From the NCBI GenBank assembly GCA_963702155.1, contig OY969717.1:1860001-1924000 (forward strand): a DNA stretch of 64,000 bases. Direction: 5' to 3'. Positions 44,945-55,699 of this stretch are shown here, piece by piece. Position 1 is the stretch's first letter, and every line of letters starts with the position of its first letter. The stretch is from G963702155 sp963702155 (GTDB taxonomy: Bacteria > Pseudomonadota > Alphaproteobacteria > Micavibrionales > Micavibrionaceae). Both the position numbers and the translations under genes were made by a program. The notes below the pieces were generated by a model. The model did not search any database. It had not been told where the DNA came from and saw only the letters and a list, made by a program, of their open reading frames with translations.

Positions 44945-46570
44945 CTAACGTTGACCTTCCAGTAAACGAATACGTTCTTCATACCGCATACGCTGCTCTT
45001 CTATCTCGCGCTCTGCCTGCTCAATCGCCCGGCGTAACTCCGCCACCTGCGCCAATTGTTTGTCACTGGTGACTTGCGGATCAAATAGCATCGCTTCCAG
45101 CTCTTGCGTATCCAGATCGCACTTTGCCCGTTCTTGTTGTAATTGCAAGCCTAAACGTTGAATTTGACGCTCTGCTTCATTAAACCGCATAGTTGCGCGC
45201 TCCAAATTCCAATTTTCTGACGATACCATTAAACGCTCTTCTTCTGACGCTTTTAAAGCGGATTTGAGCTCTTCATTAAGCGCAAGGTTCTCACGCTCAA
45301 GCATAACCACATTACGTTCCAGCGCGGAAATAGTGCGTGCAGAATTTGCATCCATACCGCCCACCAACGCGACATTTTTAGGGGCTTGAACATCAACAAA
45401 CGTATCCCCGCCCATAGGCATTAAATCACCGCGAGGCGCATCTCGTGATCCTTCTTCCATAAGATCTTCTTTAAGCCCTGCTTTAGATAAATCCGCCTCC
45501 ATCTTTTGGGTATGCTTATTAACCTTGATGTCACTGGAAATAACGCGTTTTGTCTCATTCTTGAGTTCGATTTTTTCAAGTACGTCTTCGGATGGTTCTT
45601 CAAGAACAACAGGATCCGGCTCGTCTAAGGCCGTCTCGTCAGGTGTAGCATCTGTAAAGTCTACAACTATCGGCTCGCTCACTATATTTTGAGGTGTTTC
45701 TGTGATAGCGGATTCTTTATCCGTGTTCAAATCCAGATCAATAACTTTCACAGGCTCGATTTTACGCTCGACCAGTGTTTTTTTAACGGCATCTTTTGCC
45801 TTGCTTTCTTCATCAAGTTGCGCCTGAAGTGCGGCTTCGGCATCAATTGTTTCTTTTTCTAAAGTCTCGCGCATTTCAGTAAGGCGTGCAGCTTCTTTTG
45901 ATTCATAATCCATTGCGGAAGCGTTGGGCTTAATAGTGATGCTTTCTTCAGCAATTAAGTCTGGCGCAGATTGAGCATTAATCAAAGATGATGATTGCGC
46001 CCGTAATTTATTTGTTGCTGTTCTTGGCATAGCATCACTACCCGCCATGCAGGTTTCAAACGTGGTCGCGGGGGCAGCAAATCCAGTCAGATAAAAGCGG
46101 AAGCTATTTCCATCTAATTCCAGGTCAAAAACACCGGCATCACGCATAGCCTTGTAAAGCTGTTTCTTGCCGGCTAAAGGCAGTAACAAAGTACTATCCG
46201 CCTGTGCCTCAGCATTTAAGTTTTGTGAGTTTTGTCCTGGCACGCTTAAAACGGCATCATAAGCCTGACCTTTTTTAAAAACATCTTGACGAAAATCTAC
46301 AGTAACAGCCTGCACCCATTTACGGTTGCCTTCAACACCGATTATAAATCCATTGTTAAACTCATTCTCGATCCGGCATGTTTTACCATTCGTGCTGATC
46401 TGATCGGTTTTTTGCTCTGCCATTTCCCATGTTTTTGCTGGATAGAAAGACAGCTCGGGGCTGGCCGCATTGGATGCACTAACATGAACAAATGCGGCGC
46501 TGCCCGATAAAGCAACTATAAGTAAGAGCTTCCGCGTCGTGTGAGATAAAGAAAATTTGCGTTGAGCCAT
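44945..46570 (-). CDS. Unknown secreted protein with coiled coil
   Basis: A 541-residue exported protein that I do not recognise. A signal peptide ends near residue 36 (SASNAAS). The first 160 mature residues form a beta-rich domain with two Cys (KTCRIENE and FETCMAG) and a NGFIIGVEGNRKW segment. Then comes a long acidic, Thr/Asp/Glu-rich region (about 200-400), probably disordered. A C-terminal coiled coil follows (about 415-541), with ERNVVMLERENLALNEELKS and AELRRAIEQAEREIEEQRM. It would be periplasmic. A link to a pilus, secretion or envelope system is possible but no neighbour shows it. Confidence 0.6.
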   Translation of the reverse strand: MAQRKFSLSHTTRKLLLIVALSGSAAFVHVSASNAASPELSFYPAKTWEMAEQKTDQISTNGKTCRIENEFNNGFIIGVEGNRKWVQAVTVDFRQDVFKKGQAYDAVLSVPGQNSQNLNAEAQADSTLLLPLAGKKQLYKAMRDAGVFDLELDGNSFRFYLTGFAAPATTFETCMAGSDAMPRTATNKLRAQSSSLINAQSAPDLIAEESITIKPNASAMDYESKEAARLTEMRETLEKETIDAEAALQAQLDEESKAKDAVKKTLVERKIEPVKVIDLDLNTDKESAITETPQNIVSEPIVVDFTDATPDETALDEPDPVVLEEPSEDVLEKIELKNETKRVISSDIKVNKHTQKMEADLSKAGLKEDLMEEGSRDAPRGDLMPMGGDTFVDVQAPKNVALVGGMDANSARTISALERNVVMLERENLALNEELKSALKASEEERLMVSSENWNLERATMRFNEAERQIQRLGLQLQQERAKCDLDTQELEAMLFDPQVTSDKQLAQVAELRRAIEQAEREIEEQRMRYEERIRLLEGQR

Positions 46571-46729
46571 TTTAAAATCCGTTTTTACAAAATTTGAATA
46601 TACTAATCTGATTAGTATAAAACTATCATTCGATATTCAAGGATACAATGGCTTTAATAAAGTCATATGTATAAGTTTTTTATATAATTTATTAAGGTTG
46701 CATATATAATTATGTGCTAAAATAAAATC

Positions 46730-47050
46730 ATGTCTATTGAAAAAATAAAATCAAGAATTAAAGAAAAAATGACACGCGCACCTGATCTAAAGGCTAAAGT
46801 CAAATTTGACTTCGGTGATGACGGCGCAATTTATGCCGACACATCTAAAGCGCCCGCGGAACTTACAACTGAAAATGAGGGAGCCCCCGATAATTTTGAG
46901 CCGGATTTAACGCTTGTCACTTCACAAGAAACATTCACCAAAATTTTGGACGGCACGCAAGATCCCAACATCGCCTTTATGATGGGCAAACTTAAAGTCA
47001 AAGGCTCTATGGGCTTGGCAATGAAGCTAAATGCTGCTTTGGAAGATTAA
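46730..47050 (+). CDS. SCP2 sterol-carrier domain protein
   Basis: A 106-residue protein that is one SCP2 domain, a small carrier for acyl-CoA and other lipids. The central DFGDDGAIYAD strand pair and the C-terminal GKLKVKGSMGLAMKLN are typical of the fold. It is cytosolic with no signal peptide. It is followed 42 bases later by a thioesterase gene on the same strand and then FadL on the other, all lipid-related, so a shared role in fatty-acid handling is likely but inferred. Confidence 0.85.
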   Translation: MSIEKIKSRIKEKMTRAPDLKAKVKFDFGDDGAIYADTSKAPAELTTENEGAPDNFEPDLTLVTSQETFTKILDGTQDPNIAFMMGKLKVKGSMGLAMKLNAALED

Positions 47051-47091
47051 TAAATTCCGTAAATCAAGTTCTTTTAAATAGACATCCATAA

Positions 47092-47667
47092 ATGAATCTT
47101 TATATCCGTTTGTTTATTTTATTTATCCGTCTTTGGTTTGAAAAACCGATAAAGGATATTTTGCAGTCATGCCACGATGATTTTACAGTTCTGCCCACTG
47201 ATCTTGATTTAAACGGGCATATGAACAACGGCCGGTATCTAACCATCATGGATTTGGGTCGTATGGATTTTCTACTGCGTACAGGGTTATTTAAACTGAT
47301 GCGTAAACAAAAATGCTTCCCCGTTTTAGGCACGGTCAAAATCCGCTATCGGATACAGCTAAAATTATGGCAAAAATACAGACTTCAAACCCGCGTTGTG
47401 TGTTGGGATGATAAATGGATTTTTATGGAACAGCGTTTTATAATAAAAAGCGGTATAAAATCCGGCGCTATTGCGGCTATCGCGCTGATAAAAGGTGGGT
47501 TTTATGATGCAAAAACAAAAACCACCGTACCAACTGCCGATTTGCTTGCTTCTTTAAATATGCAAACTGATAGCCCCGATTTTCCGGATTATATTATCAA
47601 ATGGATAAACGCTGAAGACGCCTTGCGCGCGCTAACGCCTCGTCGATCAAAAAACGAAAAGCTTTAG
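47092..47667 (+). CDS. Acyl-CoA thioesterase-like hot-dog protein
   Basis: A 191-residue protein of the hot-dog thioesterase superfamily, 4HBT_2/THEM6-like. The signature is DLDLNGHMNNGRYLTIMDLGRMDF (about residues 40-63), where the Asp and His/Asn act in the family. An N-terminal hydrophobic helix (IRLFILFIRLWFEK) may anchor it to the membrane, as in THEM6. It should cleave acyl-CoA or a similar thioester. Likely in one operon with the SCP2 gene. It overlaps the convergent fadL-like gene by four bases. Confidence 0.78.
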   Translation: MNLYIRLFILFIRLWFEKPIKDILQSCHDDFTVLPTDLDLNGHMNNGRYLTIMDLGRMDFLLRTGLFKLMRKQKCFPVLGTVKIRYRIQLKLWQKYRLQTRVVCWDDKWIFMEQRFIIKSGIKSGAIAAIALIKGGFYDAKTKTTVPTADLLASLNMQTDSPDFPDYIIKWINAEDALRALTPRRSKNEKL

Positions 47668-48992
47668 AATTTATACTTCAAGCCAAGCGCAACAATCCCT
47701 ACATCACCTTCGCTTGTTGCATCCACCGTATAAGATGGCCCTGTAATCGCTGTTTCTTCCAGATATATACTTGTTTTATCAACGTCAACATATGCCGCAG
47801 ATAAGTCAATCGTGATCCGCTCACTATACTCATAGCTTGCGCCTGCTGTAATCCATTTGCGATCTCCATCAGGAATACGGGTTGAACGAAAACCATCCCG
47901 CGTTGGGCTCTCATCATATTGATATCCTGCCTTAAATGTTAAATCCGCACGCGGCATGTAGTCAATACCGATACTATAACCGAGTGTGTTTGTGTAACGG
48001 TTGGTGGTAGAGCTAAATCCAAAAACAGGTGCATTCACCGGAATATCATCAAAATTGGCCCACCCGTACCACATAACCCGCCCATGTACTTTGAATTGAG
48101 ACCCGATACTTTGGGTTATACCGACACTCGCAATATCAGGCAAATCAAGCTCGGCCGTCGCGCCGCCTTGCCGCAAAGTTGTACCGGCGCGCGCCGCCAA
48201 AGGGCCGCCTACATTATCCGGAAATTCGGTAATAATCCGCCCTTCCAATGTATGGCTTACACCGCTTCGGTAATGCGCGCCAATTGTGGTAGAAGGGGTA
48301 GGATCAACCATAACGCCAACATTCAACCCAACCGAGACATCATCACCCGATAAATCATTCAGCCCGTCAGTCGCGCGCGTATTGGGGGTCGCGGCATCCG
48401 GCAAGGCATTCTCCAACTTTGCATCTGCATACTGAATATCAACACCACCACCAACTGAGAGCCAGTCATTCACTTTGTAAGCCATCGTTGGCGATATATT
48501 TAGCGTCATCAATTCATTTTGCGTGGAATCAAATCGGCCAATAAAATTATCATCATACTTATTGGTAAGTCCGAAAGGAGCGGTAATACCAAGCCCGATC
48601 CAAAGATCGCTATTGTGAGGCAGGGGCATTGCCGCATAAAAATTAGGAACCATCGCCGGATCAAAAGGATTTCCCCCATCATTGCCAAAATTGGTGAAAG
48701 GGCCAGGGAAAGGCGCGCCGCCGACATTAGAGCCACGATCTTTAAAATCTGCATTCAGGATTAAAAAATTACTTCCTGCATAAACTTGTCTCCCGCTGAG
48801 CTTTGTCATGCCCGCCGGATTATAATAAATGGTTGAGGCATCTTGCGGATCGCTAACCGCGCTGGAAAACGCATTGCCAAGACCGCTTACAGATTGCTCT
48901 TGAATATAAAACGCCGCCGCATTTGCAGGCGATTGTAAAGATAATGGGGAAACCGAAACCAACGCAGCAAGGAGCAGTGCTTTTTTAGACAT
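47664..48992 (-). CDS. FadL/TodX-family outer-membrane hydrocarbon/fatty-acid porin
   Basis: A 442-residue outer-membrane transporter for hydrophobic compounds. A signal peptide ends at SPANAAA. The mature N-terminus AFYIQEQSVSGLGNAFSSAV and IYYNPAGMTKLSG are FadL hallmarks (the hatch domain and the NPAG motif). The 14-strand barrel ends in FGIVALGLKYKF-like sequence (the actual end is GIVALGLKYKF) with terminal Phe. It would bring long-chain fatty acids or hydrocarbons into the periplasm for the beta-oxidation enzymes found elsewhere in the window. Substrate range is unknown. Confidence 0.93.
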   Translation of the reverse strand: MSKKALLLAALVSVSPLSLQSPANAAAFYIQEQSVSGLGNAFSSAVSDPQDASTIYYNPAGMTKLSGRQVYAGSNFLILNADFKDRGSNVGGAPFPGPFTNFGNDGGNPFDPAMVPNFYAAMPLPHNSDLWIGLGITAPFGLTNKYDDNFIGRFDSTQNELMTLNISPTMAYKVNDWLSVGGGVDIQYADAKLENALPDAATPNTRATDGLNDLSGDDVSVGLNVGVMVDPTPSTTIGAHYRSGVSHTLEGRIITEFPDNVGGPLAARAGTTLRQGGATAELDLPDIASVGITQSIGSQFKVHGRVMWYGWANFDDIPVNAPVFGFSSTTNRYTNTLGYSIGIDYMPRADLTFKAGYQYDESPTRDGFRSTRIPDGDRKWITAGASYEYSERITIDLSAAYVDVDKTSIYLEETAITGPSYTVDATSEGDVGIVALGLKYKF

Positions 48993-49060
48993 TATAATGC
49001 CTCCCTCAATAAAAATGTGTAATTTTATTATAACGTAAAAAAATATCCCGTATAGGCTTT

Positions 49061-49687
49061 TTATATAACGGCGCGAATATCATCGGCCATAAAGGTCGCA
49101 CTATCTTCTATACGGTAAAGCCCAATAAGTTTATCTTGTGTATCAACCAAATAAATAAAAGACGAATGATCCATGGTGTAGTCATTATTAGCCTTATCTA
49201 AAACCTTATTGGCAAAAACACGGTAATTCTTCATTACCGCTGCAATCTCGTCCGGCGTACCGGTCAACCCAACTAACTTTGGATGAAACAGATCAACATA
49301 TTGCCCCATAACTTCTGGCGTATCACGCTCCGGATCAATCGTAATAAAAATCGGTTGAATAATCTCTGCTTGATCCCCTAGCAGCCCCATCGCCTTGGAA
49401 ATTTTCTGCAATTCTGTTGGACAGATTGCCGGACAATACGTGAATCCAAAATAAATAAGCTTATATTGTCCTTTAAAATTGGAGTAAGAAACCCGCGCCC
49501 CATCACCGTCAGTCAAAACAAAGGCGGGATCAATCTCAATCCCCGGTACATATCGATTCTCACTCGCGCTTTGCGTGCGTTTTACATCTTGCGATACTTC
49601 AAATAGTCCAAGTCCTGCGCCAACAAACAAAGCCACCGCAGATAAAACCGCAATGCGTAACAATCTCTTTTTTATTTTTGAATCCAT
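49061..49687 (-). CDS. SCO1/SenC copper chaperone-like protein
   Basis: A 208-residue thioredoxin-fold protein with one N-terminal membrane helix (about residues 10-28). The copper site is complete: Cys85 and Cys89 in TYCPAICPTE, and a His in YTMDHSSFIY. SCO proteins deliver copper to the CuA centre of cytochrome oxidase. No oxidase gene is in the window. It is divergent from the tautomerase gene, 97 bases between them. Confidence 0.92.
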   Translation of the reverse strand: MDSKIKKRLLRIAVLSAVALFVGAGLGLFEVSQDVKRTQSASENRYVPGIEIDPAFVLTDGDGARVSYSNFKGQYKLIYFGFTYCPAICPTELQKISKAMGLLGDQAEIIQPIFITIDPERDTPEVMGQYVDLFHPKLVGLTGTPDEIAAVMKNYRVFANKVLDKANNDYTMDHSSFIYLVDTQDKLIGLYRIEDSATFMADDIRAVI

Positions 49688-49783
49688 ACTTGAAAATCCT
49701 GTATCATCTTAAAATATATATATAGAATAGCGCGTATTAAAAGGCCACACCATTCAAACCATAATAATAAAGAGATTAAGAAC

Positions 49784-51729
<1,946 letters not shown>

Positions 51730-51741
51730 AGATAAAAATTT

Positions 51742-51767
51742 GTCATTCTGAGCGTAGCGAAGAATCT
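51742..51767 (+). repeat. Copy of a dispersed GTCATTCTGAGC repeat
   Basis: GTCATTCTGAGCG, then TAGCGAAGAATCT, lies 13 bases past the guaB stop. It matches the left half of the palindromic element inside rsmB (53585-53653) apart from a few bases. It is a partial copy without the right arm. Confidence 0.6.
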
Positions 51768-51900
51768 TCTACATTAACAAACGCATTTTGAATTTGTTTA
51801 TGTATCTAAATAAACTAACCGGCCTAACAAAATGTTATTTAGCAAAAGCTGTAATCCACAAGAATGTTACAGAATAAAAGTTTCTCACAATTAAAAAAAC

Positions 51901-52347
51901 ATGAAAATCACCCACCGCCCCGCTACCGAACAAGACAAAGTATTCGCGCAAAATTGCCACCACCGCGGCTATCACGATACGGTTATAAAACAATTCGGCG
52001 CGTGGGATATCGACCAGCAAAACGGTTTTTTCGAAAACACATGGCGCGAAACATTTCCCGATCTTAAAATACTTATATTTGACGAGAAAGATGCCGGAAT
52101 TTTTTGCATACAAAACAAAGAAGATTACATCTTCTTAAAGGAAATTATTATTCTTCCAAAATTTCAAGGAAACGGCCTCGGCACATTTGTTTTGAACAAA
52201 GCCCTCTCTCAGGCTAAAGCACGAGACGTTCCCGCTAGACTCCAAACCCTACACAAAAACCCCGCCGCCGCCCTTTATAAAAAACACGGCTTCACCGAAT
52301 ATGCCCACACCGATACGCATATATTGATGCAATCAGATAAAGCATGA
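51901..52347 (+). CDS. GNAT-family acetyltransferase
   Basis: A 148-residue N-acetyltransferase. The acetyl-CoA loop is PKFQGNGLGTFVL (about residues 90-102). The active-site end is NPAAALYKKHGFTEYAHT, typical of the family. No substrate can be named. There is no clear ribosome site before the ATG. It lies between guaB and rsmB, both on the same strand, 31 bases before rsmB. Confidence 0.85.
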   Translation: MKITHRPATEQDKVFAQNCHHRGYHDTVIKQFGAWDIDQQNGFFENTWRETFPDLKILIFDEKDAGIFCIQNKEDYIFLKEIIILPKFQGNGLGTFVLNKALSQAKARDVPARLQTLHKNPAAALYKKHGFTEYAHTDTHILMQSDKA

Positions 52348-52378
52348 CTTTTATCGATACTTGCTATAAACAAAAGTC

Positions 52379-53755
52379 ATGAAACCTCAAGCACGCATAC
52401 AAGCTACCGTCGATATCCTCCAAAACGCGATCGGATCGCGCGTCCCCCTCGACACCGTCGTCGGCGATTATATGCGCCATCGCCGTTATATCGGCTCAAA
52501 GGATCGCGCAAATGTTGCCGAGCGTGTTTACGAAATGGCGCGACATCATGCGCGCATTGGCTGGCATTTGGAGAAAATCGGCGCGCAAGATACGCCGCGT
52601 AACCGTATTATCGCCTGGGTGATGATGGGTGAGCAGGCGGATCAAAAACGAATCACTTCGCTTTTTGATGGTTCAAAATATTCACCTGAAGAATTGACGA
52701 TAGACGAGCTAAAATACTGTATGAATTTAGAAAATCAGCCACTTACGCATCACGATATGCCATTACCTGTAAAAATTGAATGCCCCCCGCAATACGAACA
52801 AAGCTTGCGCGATTATTTCGGCGATGAATTTGAAAATGAAATGAATGCGCTTATACCGGGCGCAACACTTGATATGCGGGTCAACACCGCCCGCGCAACG
52901 CGTGAAAAGGCGCACGATTATCTGGAGGCCGACGGCGTCAAAACCGATTTCACCCCATATTCGCAAACAGGTCTACGCGCGCGCGGAAAGGCGTATTTGG
53001 CAAAAACCAAGGCGTTTGGTAAGGGCTGGGTTGTTATTCAAGACGAAGGCTCCCAAATGATTGCCCATGTTTGCGGCGCAAAGCCTGGCATGCAAGTGCT
53101 CGATTATTGCGCAGGGGCAGGGGGCAAAACTCTGGCTCTTGCGGCCAGCATGAGTGATGAAGAGGGCAACCCGAAAGGGCGCATCGTCGCAATGGATTTA
53201 GACGAGCGCCGATTGAACCGCGGCAAAGACCGTTTTAAAAAGGCGCGGATCTCCGACATTGTAGAGATGCGCCCACTCTCCGATCAACGCCACCGCAAAT
53301 GGCTCCGCCGCCAAAAAGAAACTTTTGATATTGTGCTCTGCGATGTGCCGTGTACGGGAACGGGTACATGGCGCCGAAACCCCGATATGCGCTGGAACAC
53401 GTATGGCCCTGAACTGGCGGAATTGGTTGAAATCCAATCCGAGATTATTGAAAAAGTCGCAAATGTTGTAAAGCCGGGCGGCAAGTTAGTGTACGCAACA
53501 TGCTCGCTCCTGCCTGAAGAAAATGAGCAGCAAATCGAAAAATTCTTAAGCGCCCATCCCGAATTTGAAATTCTACCTATGCCAGTCATCCTGAGCGACA
53601 GCGAAGGATCTAGTGCGGCGAATAAAGAGTCTTTGGCCACGGCTCAGAATGACACAATTAAAAATACTGAGATTTTAGGCAACCCCTTCATGCGCCTCAC
53701 CCCGCGCCGCCACCAAACCGATGGCTTCTTCGCCGCGGTGTTGAATCGTCTCTAA
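52379..53755 (+). CDS. rsmB: 16S rRNA m5C methyltransferase RsmB-like
   Basis: A 458-residue Fmu/Sun-type enzyme that methylates a cytosine in 16S rRNA. N-terminal NusB-like helices lead to the methyltransferase core: motif I VLDYCAGAGGKTLALAA, motif IV DVPCTGTGTWRRNPD with one catalytic Cys, and motif VI YATCSLLPEENE with the other. Near the C-terminus, residues 402-425 are encoded by an in-frame palindromic element (53585-53653) between the conserved EFEILPM and LGNPFMRLTPRRHQTDGFF. The protein should tolerate it as a loop. NolI/NOP2 paralogues are the alternative assignment. Confidence 0.88.
   Translation: MKPQARIQATVDILQNAIGSRVPLDTVVGDYMRHRRYIGSKDRANVAERVYEMARHHARIGWHLEKIGAQDTPRNRIIAWVMMGEQADQKRITSLFDGSKYSPEELTIDELKYCMNLENQPLTHHDMPLPVKIECPPQYEQSLRDYFGDEFENEMNALIPGATLDMRVNTARATREKAHDYLEADGVKTDFTPYSQTGLRARGKAYLAKTKAFGKGWVVIQDEGSQMIAHVCGAKPGMQVLDYCAGAGGKTLALAASMSDEEGNPKGRIVAMDLDERRLNRGKDRFKKARISDIVEMRPLSDQRHRKWLRRQKETFDIVLCDVPCTGTGTWRRNPDMRWNTYGPELAELVEIQSEIIEKVANVVKPGGKLVYATCSLLPEENEQQIEKFLSAHPEFEILPMPVILSDSEGSSAANKESLATAQNDTIKNTEILGNPFMRLTPRRHQTDGFFAAVLNRL
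53585..53653 (+). repeat. In-frame palindromic repeat element inside rsmB
   Basis: GTCATCCTGAGC (53585-53596) pairs with GCTCAGAATGAC (53642-53653), 11 of 12 bases complementary, around 45 bases. The whole is 69 bases, 23 codons, and keeps the frame. It translates as VILSDSEGSSAAN... in a poorly conserved spot. It looks like a mobile palindromic element comparable in behaviour to Rickettsia palindromic elements; a partial copy lies at 51742. Confidence 0.75.
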
Positions 53756-53868
53756 CGAGATCAAGTATTTTTCAAATTTAAATCTTTATTGAAAAAAGAA
53801 ACTAATTATTCGATCATTCGTTTGGAAGTAAATTACAATAAAAACTTCTCAATAAGGCCATATTTATA

Positions 53869-54801
53869 ATGTCAAAACCAAGGCCTAAAGCACAACCCTT
53901 TAATATCCTTATTAATGCCAGTTCCGGAACGGCGTCGGCAAAAGGGGAGCAGGCCATAAAAGATGCAATAAGTAAGAGCGGGTTAAAAATCCAAACTTTT
54001 AATTTTCTAGAAATGCCGCTTTTTGAGTCCAAACTGAAAGAATTAAAAGATAGTGACATACCGCTTTTGATAGGTGGTGGCGATGGAACAGTTAATATGG
54101 CGGCATCATTTTACAAAGACAGTGATAAAGCGTTTGGCATTCTGCCTTTTGGTACAATGAATATGTTGGCGCACGATGTTAATGTTCCAACCGAGCTGGA
54201 AAAAATGTTTGAGGCCTATAATACATATGATTTTCAAAAAATAGATATGGCAACCTTAAATGATAAGGCTTTTCTGTGTGCCGCAGCGTTGGGGGTTATG
54301 CCCGATGCATCCGTTTTTAGGGAAGAGAATCGGAATACCCCTGATATAGTGGCCATGCCAAAATTGGGATGGTTTGTCTTTGAAGCATTTGAACCCGAAA
54401 ACCACCGTAGAGTTCAAGTGAATATTGATGATAAAAATATATATACGAAAGCTGCGGCTTTCGTATGTTCAAACAATTTATATGCATTCCCCGAAGAGAC
54501 AAAATCGCCTAAAGACAGCTTTAAAAAACACTCTTTGAATGGGGGTATATTAGGGCTTTATATGGCATCGCCACAAAATTTTTGGGAGAAATTAAGTTTT
54601 CTTATAAGCTTGAGATCGGGAAGGTGGAAGAATAACCCGGTTCTAAAAAAGTATAGCGGCCAGAAAATTTGTTTGAAAACAAAAAATAAAGAAGAGCTGA
54701 TCTCTCTGGACGGAGAGCCTATGCATATGAAAACACCTTTAAAGTTTGAAGTTCATAAAAAGGCGCTTACGTTAATAGTACCCTCAAATCAACACGAATA
54801 A
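53869..54801 (+). CDS. Diacylglycerol kinase-family lipid kinase
   Basis: A 310-residue lipid kinase. The nucleotide-binding motif GGGDGT lies near residues 66-71, with a preceding NILINASSGTA for phosphate contacts and FGILPFGTMNMLAHDV in the next conserved block. These match DagK/YegS-type kinases, which phosphorylate diacylglycerol, sphingosine-like lipids or phosphatidylglycerol. The substrate is unknown. A metallophosphoesterase gene starts 10 bases later, so the two form an operon. Confidence 0.88.
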   Translation: MSKPRPKAQPFNILINASSGTASAKGEQAIKDAISKSGLKIQTFNFLEMPLFESKLKELKDSDIPLLIGGGDGTVNMAASFYKDSDKAFGILPFGTMNMLAHDVNVPTELEKMFEAYNTYDFQKIDMATLNDKAFLCAAALGVMPDASVFREENRNTPDIVAMPKLGWFVFEAFEPENHRRVQVNIDDKNIYTKAAAFVCSNNLYAFPEETKSPKDSFKKHSLNGGILGLYMASPQNFWEKLSFLISLRSGRWKNNPVLKKYSGQKICLKTKNKEELISLDGEPMHMKTPLKFEVHKKALTLIVPSNQHE

Positions 54802-54811
54802 AAACAATATC

Positions 54812-55585
54812 ATGAAAATCATACATTTATCTGATTTACATTTTGGTACACACACATCTGAAATAGAAAAAAAATTACGCAATGTTATAGATATTGTTAA
54901 GCCGGAAATAATAGTTGTAAGCGGAGATTTTACGCAAGTAGGAAGTGAGCAAGAGTTCAAAGCCGCACAAAATTTTTTGGCGTCATTACCGCAAAAATCT
55001 TTTTGTGTGCCCGGTAATCATGATATTTCAAGGTTTAATCTTTGGGAGAGATTACTTAACCCTTACAAAAATTATAAAAAATATATAGATGATAATCTGT
55101 GTCCACTCCTCGAAACCGATGAAGTTATAATTGCAGGCATAAATTCTGCGCGGCGGATATTACCACATTGGAATTGGGCCAATGGTGCAATTTCCGATGC
55201 ACAGCTTGATTATCTAGAGAAAACATTCTCGGGGAAAAACGATAAAAAGAAAATATGCGTATTTCACCATCCAATCCATAAAGCGCAAAACGCGCCTTTA
55301 GATACAAAAGTATATGGCGCAGACAAAGCAATGAATAAAATGGCCGCGTTGGAAATAGATTTGGTTCTGACGGGTCATGTCCATCACGCCTCAATAACAC
55401 CGATAGGGAGTAAGAATAACAAAACTTTATATGTAAGCGCGTCTACAGCGCTCTCCACACGTATCAGAACGCAGGAAAACGGCTTCAACGTTATTGATAT
55501 CACACAAAAAGACATACGCATTGACACTTACATCCATGACGGTAAGACATTCTCATTACACGAAGAATACCGGCATATCTTTTAG
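54812..55585 (+). CDS. Calcineurin-like metallophosphoesterase
   Basis: A 257-residue phosphoesterase with a full two-metal set: HLSDLHFG, SGDFTQVG, PGNHDISR, HHPIH and GHVHHAS. It resembles CpdA-type cyclic nucleotide or related phosphodiesterases, but a lipid phosphate substrate is just as possible given its neighbour. No signal peptide is seen, so it is cytosolic. It follows the lipid kinase by 10 bases and probably shares its operon. Confidence 0.88.
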   Translation: MKIIHLSDLHFGTHTSEIEKKLRNVIDIVKPEIIVVSGDFTQVGSEQEFKAAQNFLASLPQKSFCVPGNHDISRFNLWERLLNPYKNYKKYIDDNLCPLLETDEVIIAGINSARRILPHWNWANGAISDAQLDYLEKTFSGKNDKKKICVFHHPIHKAQNAPLDTKVYGADKAMNKMAALEIDLVLTGHVHHASITPIGSKNNKTLYVSASTALSTRIRTQENGFNVIDITQKDIRIDTYIHDGKTFSLHEEYRHIF

Positions 55586-55699
55586 CCACCTTGACTTTGA
55601 CCTTAACTTTCGCCGTCCAGGACGACCTGCGTAAACTTGGTGCCGAAGAAGGTGATTAAGAGTTTGGAGGGTAAGTAATTTACTTTACAAAAGGCGTAC
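55586..55699 (+). other. Possible gene remnant after the phosphoesterase
   Basis: A GC-richer patch at about 55610-55665 reads FAVQDDLRKLGAEEGD and a stop in one frame, unlike its AT-rich surroundings. This resembles the 3' end of a gene with no upstream part. It could be a leftover of a deleted or transferred gene, or chance. Confidence 0.3.
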
